From Oreocharis arfaki (taxonomy: Eukaryota; Chordata; Aves; Passeriformes; Paramythiidae), in the NCBI GenBank assembly GCA_013398015.1, contig VZRR01008219.1:1-64000 (forward strand): DNA of 64,000 nucleotides, written 5' to 3'. Position 1 is the first letter of the stretch, and the number at the start of each line of letters is the position of its first letter. The translations under genes were made by a program, and so were the position numbers. The notes beneath the pieces are model-generated. The model made no database searches. It was given only the letters and a program-made list of their open reading frames with translations, and was not told where the DNA came from. Positions 56,301-64,000 of this stretch are shown in pieces.

Positions 56301-58440
56301 TGTGACAGGAAAACTGCAAATAGGTGCCTCCAGGAGTACACATTGCCTAGTGCCAGGCAAGCAGGAGATGCCTCAGCACATTGCTTCCTCCACTCAACGT
56401 CTACGGGCTCTCTTAGCTGTAGGTCTACAAGCACAGGGGAAAAGTACCTTTTTCTCTAGGAGGAAACACATGACTGTGCATGAAACAAAGCAAAACCATT
56501 TCACTTTCAGTTCTACCTTAGGAGGAACAAGTTGATGTTGAAACACAGGAAGAGCATTTATACCCAAAATATAGCAGCTGCTGACCTAACTGGATTTGTT
56601 TTGTGGGGCTGGCAGCCTAAAGGCATTGCAGCAATTACACCAAGCTACCGGAAGCTACGCTTACCAAGCAATGTAAAATGGAGACGAAGGAAATGGCCCA
56701 AAATGTTTGAGAGACCTGGGTATTGCCCATTCCATAAACAGCAGTAAGGGCACTACAGACTGGCCAAAGGTCACAGTCACAGCATTTTACCGGGAAATGG
56801 AGCAGGTTTGCAGACAATTAAACAAAAATCCAACGTCCACGTGTGCCATGATTGCACACACAGTCCAATTCCTCTGCTCATACTGCAGTGAAGCTGAATA
56901 AAAACTCAGAGAATTTAAAAGAAGCTGGGGAGCAAGCTACTGAGGTAGGAGGAGTTTAAAGCCACAAGGACACTGTCCTGTCATGGGAGAAAGAGCAGAA
57001 TTCCCACAATGCATGAAAGGGTACAGCCCTTTCCTCATGTTTGCCAGCAAGGCCAGTCCAGCCAAAGCCCACCAGGGCCAAGGAGCACCTCCAAGCAGTG
57101 CCACAGTGGGGCAAAGAGGCAGGGAAAGCTGCAGATTTGATCAAGAGCAGAAGCTACCAACTGCCCAAGGCAATGCTAACAATGCTCCCAGCCATGGGGC
57201 TACTCAAGGGCATGGGGCTGAAGGATTCTTGGAGCAGCAGCAACACAGCCCTATGCTCTACACTAGGCAACTGCTTCAAAAAGCACCCAGGAGGCAACCC
57301 CTGCCATCTCACCCAGGTGCCTAATGCACACCACTGGCAGCTCAAGAGAGTCCTGTTCTCTTCCCAGTGTAGATGGGGTAACAGCAGGAAATCAGGACAT
57401 GGTTCACTACAGACATCTGGTACAAATCAAGGCAATCACAGAAGCTTAACAGATTGCTAAGAAACCTAAAGAATGACATTGGACACTGTGTGACTCAACA
57501 TTTCTTTCTACATTTTACCCATCCTTTCCCTACATCCTTCCTATCTCATCAAAAAAATCCGACTTGTAAAACCTCTGAGGAAGGGACCACCTACGAACAT
57601 ACTGTACTCATAACTGATAAGCTTTAATTAAAGCTAAACTCAGCCCCCTGCAACATCCTCCAACCCCAAGGAAAGCCATCCAAAACTAAAAGGGGTTCAG
57701 ACTTCCAAGAGTTTTTCACCTTTGGCTACGCCACAAGTTCCACTCCCTAATTAGAAATACTTGCATGTGCTTGGCTTTGCACAGCACACAGATAATGCAG
57801 GTAATTCCAGCCCCCAAAACTCTGTAATCTGACACAGACAAAAAGCCATAGCATGCCAAGAACAAAAAAAAAAAACGTTTCTTGAAGAAAAAAACAAACC
57901 AAAAAACCAACTCAAAACTGATAGTAAATTCTGCTCTTTCACTCATCTAGGAACTGCCAAGCAGCGAAAATGAAACTGGCCCATTTGCACACAATTCCCC
58001 TCAGCAGAGAAACCACAGACCAGGCTGGCTCCTTTCTGCTGGGGAAGTTCGTACCCAGAGGCCAAAGGAGCTGCTTTATCAAGGAACCAACACCTCGAAG
58101 CTGCTCATCCACAGTCACACCAGCAGTCCTTGCACCAGGCACAGAAACCTGTTCGGAGTTATTAGAAACAGCTCCTTCTCCCCCATCCAATGACTTCCAA
58201 GCACCAGGCTGCCCCAGAAAGGTCTCCAAAGGTGGCAGTCACCAGATTTATGTGTCTGCCTGCTTCCACTATAAACATTTTCATTCTATTACAGAAAAAA
58301 AAAAATCTGTTTGATCTGTCAGCTCCTCAGACTCCTGCTGAGTGTGGATGACTCCTGTGATCCTGTTACACAGCAAAACCACAATATAGGGAAACATGGC
58401 ATAAATGACCTCAGGTGAGAATGTTCAGTGAACATGCACG

Positions 58441-58454
58441 CACACACACACACC
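58441..58454. repeat. (CA)n dinucleotide run
   Basis: Six to seven CA units, short enough to be of limited variability. Confidence 0.8.
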
Positions 58455-59592
58455 CACCATATAATTCCCAAATTATATGTCACAGTTCTTACTGGTTTAG
58501 CACCTAACAGAAATAAAAAGCCACACTGAGCTCCTTTACAAGGCCCTCCCATCATCCAGAGGTGTAGTGTCCTGGTTCCGGGTACAGGCGTGCCCACATC
58601 CCAGGAGCACAGCCTCCAGGTTTGCACAAGCAGCCCTGGTGGAGTGTTGCACACTGTTCTGCTGCCTGTGCACAGTGAGAAACTGAGCTGAACTCAGTCT
58701 CAGCTGGCCTAATCTGGTTTTAAGAAACTGGCAGGGCAGGAACCCAACAAAACCACCTCACCAAAAATCTGTCATATTTTTTCTTCCTAAATTCAGCAAA
58801 TGTCACCAGATGCAAACAAGAAGGCACTGACAAAACAGAAGGGGAGATTTTTCACACCAACCCTTATTGGTACAGGGCAGCCTATCCACAACCTTTACAA
58901 TCACCTGTTAGACTCTGCACATGCACAATGGAAGTGTGTTGCCTCAGCAGATCCCTAAGCCCTGCCAGTTACCTGTAATGACAGACAAGAGACCTAGAAA
59001 GGAAGACAAGAACCTGGGAAGAAACAAGGTGCAGCAATCCAAGAGAATAACACAGTGCTAGAATGCTACTTTTTATACCACGCGTTCCCCCAGTGTTTTT
59101 GTGTAACACCGGTGGCACAGAGATCTCCAGGAATAGATGTTGCAAAGTTATCCTTAAGAAGCCACTGAACAGCACTAAACTCATGTAAACAGGTTGCAAA
59201 GGAGAGGGAAAAAAAAAGCCACACAGAAAACCCCTTCTTTTTAAATAACACCTTTTAAGATGTTATGCTCCCACAGGCAGGTGAAAACAGTTTCAGTCTG
59301 ATTAGTGACAAAAAGTTATAACAGAATAAAAACCACTCTTCCCCATAGGTGGACTTTTGCAAAAAGTCCTTTAACAAAAAAACCAAACCAAACCCTTCAA
59401 AAATAATTTCCTGTTGGGGAACCACTTTGCTCCTTCCTCCACCAAACATCTTCACCATTTTGAACAGATAACAAGTATCCCATGATAAGATCATGACCCA
59501 GATACCTCAAGAGACATAAAGTTCACCACTTCTGAAATAAGCGTTGACTTTCTGAATTCAGTGATTTAAATAACTTTAGGCATTGTACCTTC

Positions 59593-59609
59593 TTTTTTTT
59601 TTTTTTTTT
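59593..59609. repeat. T17 homopolymer
   Basis: Seventeen T residues in the BID first intron. Confidence 0.9.
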
Positions 59610-60920
59610 AGCTAAAGCTACAAAATATTATCGTTTAAAAGAAGACAAGAACATTCCCCTCCAGCCCCCGCCAAACCCATCAGTTTCAGAGCCACTGTCA
59701 CTCCAAGGTATAGAGACCATCACCAGAGCACATAACTTACAGAAACACCCTTCTAAGGAGGGGGACCTGCTCACTCCGTTGCCTTCCACTTCACACTCCA
59801 CTCACTCTCCTGCTCCAGCCTTCACTCACCCTGAATCCAACACGTCCTTGTGTCACCGGAATGTGAGCGCTGCTCACGGGAAACAAAGGATAGCCAAAGG
59901 CGCTCAGCACCTCAACAGGCAGCCACAGACACCTACAGCTTTGGAGAAGGAAGAGAGCGGAGAAAAGCTCACACCGAACTGACTCATCTCTATCAATCAC
60001 CTGCTCTTCCTAAGAATGTTAGCGCTATTATCAGAAATCCTTTCTTGCCTTGCTGTCTCGCTGGAGCTGCCACTCCCACATCCCTCTCTTGCTGGAAGGC
60101 TGAGGCAAGCGCGGGTCCCTCTGGAGTCGCCACTACACGATTAACTCCTTCCTCTCCCCTGCCCGGCCAATATCGCTCCTGTCTGACGACTCTCACCAGA
60201 AACCGAGGGCGAGGTGCTGCACTTTACCACGCGGTCCAAAGGCAAGGGAGAACTTTTCGTGGTTTTATGAAACACCACCTGAGCGGGAGGGAGGACGGTT
60301 CGCGACAGAAGCAGGGAAGGGGGGGAGGCGTGGAGTGGCTCGATCCCGCCGGGGGAAGCAGCAGAGGGGCCGGAGTCGATGGCGGAGCGGAGGGGTCACT
60401 CCCAGCACAGGCGAGGAGGGACGAGCGGGACAGCGGCAGCGAGTGAGCAGGAAACAGCGAAGGAAGAAACAACCGCACCGCTGAAAGGCAAGGCCGGATT
60501 CGGCGGGCAGAAAGGAACCGGGAGAACGGCCGGGAAGCAGAGGAGTTTCCAGCACCCATAAAAGAAAGCAGAACGCGCACACGGCCTCCCGCGGGGTCAC
60601 TTCACCCCCCAAGGCTGCGGGGTTGCGAGCTGCACCCGGCACCCGGGGCTGATGCCCCGCGGCCCGGGAGCCAGCGGGCCCGGCACTCGCCCCGACACCG
60701 CCACGGCCACCGGCGCTTCCCGGGCGGGCCCGCGCCGCACCGAGTCTCGGGGTGCGCCCGGGACGCCGCCCATGCTCATCCCGCGAGCTTCCCGCCCAAC
60801 GCGGTGTCCCCGCCGAACTGCGGCCGGGGAACCAGAGGCACCACTCACCGTGAGCGGACTGCGAGGCTGCAGCACTCACCGATCGCAGCCGCCCCTCTCC
60901 GGTATTTGAGGGCCGAGCCG

Positions 60921-60930
60921 GCCCCGCCTC
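60921..60930 (-). promoter_or_regulatory. GC box (Sp1-type)
   Basis: The minus strand reads GAGGCGGGGC, a good Sp1/KLF consensus, between the E2F-like site and the putative first exon. Confidence 0.4.
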
Positions 60931-60938
60931 CCGGGCGG

Positions 60939-60946
60939 GCGGGAAA
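60939..60946 (-). promoter_or_regulatory. E2F-like site TTTCCCGC
   Basis: The minus strand reads TTTCCCGC, matching TTTSSCGC. It lies about 60 bases upstream of the first donor-bearing segment of the presumed BID promoter. Confidence 0.4.
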
Positions 60947-61016
60947 GGGCGGCACGCGCCGCCTGCGGGCCCGCCAACGGCTGCGCGGGCCGGGCGCGTG
61001 AGGGCTCGGGAATTGC

Positions 61017-61052
61017 CCCGGGCCTCGGGATCCGCCCGGGCCTCGGGATCCG
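61017..61052. repeat. Perfect 18-bp tandem duplication in CpG island
   Basis: The unit CCCGGGCCTCGGGATCCG occurs twice head-to-tail without mismatches at the upstream edge of the island. Confidence 0.85.
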
Positions 61053-61207
61053 GCACGGCTCTCCCGACAGCGATCCTCGCTCTGGAATTGTGATGGGTCC
61101 CGACCTGGTCATGGTTGGCCAAAGGCTCCTCATGCCCCATCTACAGCCACTTCCCACCCTGCCAAATTAATGCAAATTTTCGTTTAAGATCGTTTTATGG
61201 GCCTAAA

Positions 61208-61555
61208 GTCACAGAATCACCGAGCCAATTAGGTTGGAAAAGACCTCTGAGGTCATCGACTCCAACCTGTGACCAAACACCACCATGTCAGCCAGACCCC
61301 GGCACCGAGTGCCACAACCAGGCTTTCCTTAAACACCTCCAGCACCACCTCCCTCCCTGGGCAGCCCATTCCAATGGCTAATCGCCTTTCTGTGAAGAAA
61401 TTCCTCCCAATGTCCATCCCGAACCTCCCCTGGTGCAGTTTAAGACTTTGTGCTCTCGTTCTGTCCCTCGTTGCCCGGGAGAAGAGGCCAGCCCCCACCT
61501 TGCTACAATCTCCTTTTAAGTATAGTAATACAGTCCCGCTTCAACCCATTCCTAT
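61208..61555 (-). mobile_element. CR1 LINE 3' fragment
   Basis: The + strand starts CACAGAATCACCGAGCCAAT, followed by TAGGTTGGAAAAGACCTCTG, then contains GGGCAGCCCATTCCAATG and AAGAAATTCCTCCCAATGTCC, all CR1 3' UTR/ORF2-end hallmarks in reverse. It is well preserved, so a younger subfamily than the other copies, and it abuts the BID CpG island. Confidence 0.88.
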
Positions 61556-64000
61556 TCAATACAGCCTTACGCTTCAGCATAGCTGTTTAGAGCCATATTT
61601 ACCTGGTATTTGGTACAGGTGTCCTTCCTGTTACACTTTTCTTCCTAACATCCCCAGTCACGGTGCCAGTGCCACACTCAGGCTTTGGATTGCCCCACAG
61701 TGTGTGCTAAGGGTGCCTGACCTTACGGTGCTTTTTAAAGTTCCTGGGAGTCTACAAAATAGACTGAACCAATTCTGATTCAGCTTTGAGTCATGTTGGT
61801 CAACCCACGGGGTGGTTTCCCGCTGGGAATGGTGCTAAGGGGAGGAAAAGTGACATGCAAATATATAAAGTTCAAGGAACTGAAGAGAAGTTTCTGTTTT
61901 CCTCAAACAGTTTAGCTTTGTCTTGGAAAGTCAGCAAGTAGCCCCCCTCTCTCCCTCCTGTCCAAAGTGTATTTCTTTTCAGAAATTGCTATGGGTTTTT
62001 TAATATATTTTGTTTCTGGTATCTGAGTGATATGGATTATATATTTGTATAGAAAAGGTGAATAATAAAAAAGAGATGTTATCTTTCGCTTACAGAAAGC
62101 CACGTGATTCCTGCACCTGAGACACGCAGAAAAGCACCGCACACTCAGCAGGTTAGGAAATACTAGTTTATCCACTTTCCTGGTATCCACAGGCATTGAC
62201 ACTGTTCCCAAGGTGCAAGGCAAAATAGCACTTTTTCCTGAGCTGGTTTCTGGACCAGGGGGGGTTTTTTGTTCCTTATTTTTAATGTTGTGTAAAAGGA
62301 TGCAGGCTAAGGAAGGAGGCAACTCTTCATCACTTGCCTCAAGTAATATCAATAAAATGAAGCATGAGGCCCCTTCTTCCCTGTGGATCCAGGAGGAGAT
62401 GCAGCCACATGCCAGCTTTCACCCATTGCCACCAATAGGATCGTTTTTCTGGCAATTGCTCCATTCCTACTTAGGATTTAAAGCAGGAAGATACACTTGG
62501 GACCTGCTGGAATTCTTAAGAGATGTGTAGCCAGGCAGAATCCTTACAGGATTAGGTTTGCATTCTCCGATAGGGGGGATGTAAAAATGCAATTGCTAAT
62601 GTAGGCAGCATTTACTAATTGCCGTCACAGCACTGATGGTGAGGGCTTTTCAAAGCAACCCTATAAAACATGAGGGAAGCCAGAAGGGCAGGGGGTTGTA
62701 GGCATAACTTTCCCTTAGTTATTTTTCCTGACAAGTTATACTCATTGTCTTCAGCCAGGCCGAGTGCAGGCAGGAGGGCTGTATAAGATAATATATATCT
62801 GCTGCTGCCAGAAAGGGGCTCTGCACGCTTCTCAATGAACCCACTGACAATCCTTCTTCCCGTGCTCCTGGAGAGCAGAGGGCATGTTCACCCTCCCACC
62901 TCGGTAACTTCCTCACCTCCGCACGGAAAGCAAAGGGCTGGGGAGGGGCTGTGGTTCTGTGCCAAGGGAAACAGTGCAGGGTGGGTGGGGCAGCTTCGTG
63001 GGCATGGAATAGCACCTGTGGAAAGGGTCAGAGGCTTCTGAAGGCTACTTTCATTATCAAGGGAAAAGGAAAGCAGCAGCTGGCACCAGGCTGGGTTTAC
63101 TTGTTAGAGGGTATTTTTCTGGTGTAATTTCTTAGACACGTGTAGCTAATCCGTGCAGGAGCACTCATCTTGGAGGGCCAGCGTAGGTCTTTGCCCAAGC
63201 AAGCAATAGATAAAGTTCTCCCTAGACCCATTGTTCCATCCACAGTTTATAAAACAGCAGAATGTCTTTGTTCCTAATTGAGATTGAGGACTAACAAGTT
63301 TGCAGTGTAACTAAAAAGCCACGATGAAGTGCTGCAAGACTGGTCTCCTAAGCCATGGATGGGAGCCAACCTCCTGTGTCCCAGAGTCCAGCAGTTGCCT
63401 TCCAGTCATTCTTTTTCTCTTTTGGCATCAAGCGAGAAATCCTCGGGGACTGGACTTTTGACAGCAGAGAGATCCCCCATCCCTGGGTAACCACAGCTTT
63501 CTCCCACTACTATTTTTATTCCCACTACTATTTGGGAGTAAGACACCAAAAGAACAGGAAGAATTAAAAGGTTTGAAACGTACTCAACGAGCTGCTGCCT
63601 ACTGAGCTGCACAAATGAGGCAGCAAGTGCTGTCACTCCTGCCACCTGCAGCAGAGCGTGCTCGCCCAGCCTCCAGGCAAGGGGAAATCCGAGGCCTGTC
63701 ATCCCTCCTACTACACTGATACTCCTTCAATCACACCACAATAGGAACACACCAGGGTTCATCCTTTGTTTGGAAAACGGTTGAGTGGGCAAGAAAATAA
63801 CTTTGTTTGGAATTTCCCCAGCTGGGATTTCCCCCAACATCCTGTGTAAAACTTCTGCTGCTTTTTAAAAAAAAAAAAAAAAAGGTCAGCACAGAGGCAT
63901 TCATGTAATTCTCCCATTATTTCACGGAATGCTGCTACATCAGCATCAGATGTTCAGGCTAGTACTGGAGGCCGAGGAAGTGAGCTTCAGCTACAGAAAT
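61556..64000. other. Intergenic DNA upstream of BID
   Basis: About 2.4 kb with no recognisable exon on either strand. In human the next gene in this direction is MICAL3, but no MICAL3 sequence is identified here. Confidence 0.6.
63867..63883. repeat. A17 homopolymer
   Basis: Seventeen A residues in the intergenic DNA at the right end. Confidence 0.9.

Larger units (their letters stand above)
47807..60848 (-). other. BID first intron (inferred)
   Basis: About 13 kb between the inferred first exon in the CpG island and the start-codon exon. It holds an A/AAC-rich simple repeat (50262-50380), a small CpG-rich patch (51665-51800), an AC run (58441-58454), a T17 run (59593-59609) and assorted chance ORFs up to 226 residues. 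No conserved exon is recognised, and additional 5' UTR exons could be hidden. Confidence 0.55.
60560..61100 (-). promoter_or_regulatory. BID: CpG island, probable BID promoter and first noncoding exon
   Basis: A dense CpG block on the upstream side of BID. On the minus strand it shows an E2F-like TTTCCCGC, a GC box, then two strong donors (GATCG|GTGAGT at 60880 and CACG|GTGAGT at 60849) about 30 bases apart, consistent with a short noncoding first exon using alternative donors. The composition falls to the genomic average on both sides. No TATA box is seen. Assignment to BID rests on orientation and position. Confidence 0.6.

Noticed and set aside
55817..56434. 205-residue open frame on the minus strand, hydrophobic at several points
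   Set aside because: No protein family recognised, no convincing splice sites or promoter, and a frame of this length is expected about once by chance in 64 kb read in six frames.
60265..61140. 291-residue minus-strand open frame across the CpG island
   Set aside because: Stop-poor only because the DNA is GC-rich; composition is Arg/Pro/Gly/Ala throughout and it crosses the presumed promoter and two splice donors.
1..64000. Search for CRISPR arrays, operons, tRNA/rRNA genes or prokaryotic defence systems
   Set aside because: Nothing of the kind is visible; the window is ordinary vertebrate DNA with intron-containing genes.

Overview
The window is vertebrate nuclear DNA, almost certainly from a bird and probably a songbird or close relative. 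The genes have small exons with GT-AG introns of up to about 13 kb. The repeats are CR1 LINE 3' ends carrying the ATTCTRTG-type tail and avian endogenous-retrovirus LTR fragments. One unresolved base (n) sits at 11569. Most long ORFs here are chance open frames in introns.

Two protein-coding genes account for the window, and both belong to the BCL2 apoptosis/mitochondrial-quality-control family. BCL2L13 (Bcl-rambo) runs on the + strand. Its six coding exons lie at 4968-5100, 14252-14362, 15306-15462, 17453-17522, 22367-22510 and 33150-33959, and the phases join perfectly into a 474-residue tail-anchored mitochondrial protein. A CpG-rich segment with TATA and AP-1 motifs at the left edge (1-300) is the best promoter or first-exon candidate. 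BID runs on the - strand, tail-to-tail with BCL2L13. Its coding exons are at 47746-47738, 45866-45680, 44350-44208, 43371-43168 and probably 41957-41946, giving about 184 residues with the caspase-8 site and the BH3 helix intact. A CpG island at about 60560-61100, with E2F and GC-box motifs and two strong splice donors, is the likely BID promoter and noncoding first exon. The neighbouring BCL2L13-BID pair matches the conserved vertebrate arrangement (human 22q11).

Layout: 1-4910 promoter region and first intron; 4911-34200 BCL2L13 exons, large introns and 3' UTR; 34201-41100 BCL2L13 3' flank or long UTR, including a CR1 copy with a reverse-transcriptase remnant; 41105-47806 BID exons; 47807-60848 BID first intron; 60849-61100 BID promoter; 61100-64000 intergenic DNA with another CR1 fragment. 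BID is the cytosolic BH3-only protein that, once cleaved by caspase-8, triggers mitochondrial permeabilisation. BCL2L13 sits in the outer mitochondrial membrane and acts in apoptosis and as an LC3-binding mitophagy receptor. I found no CRISPR array, prokaryotic system, tRNA or rRNA. The noteworthy points are details of gene structure and small sequence oddities, not a new system.
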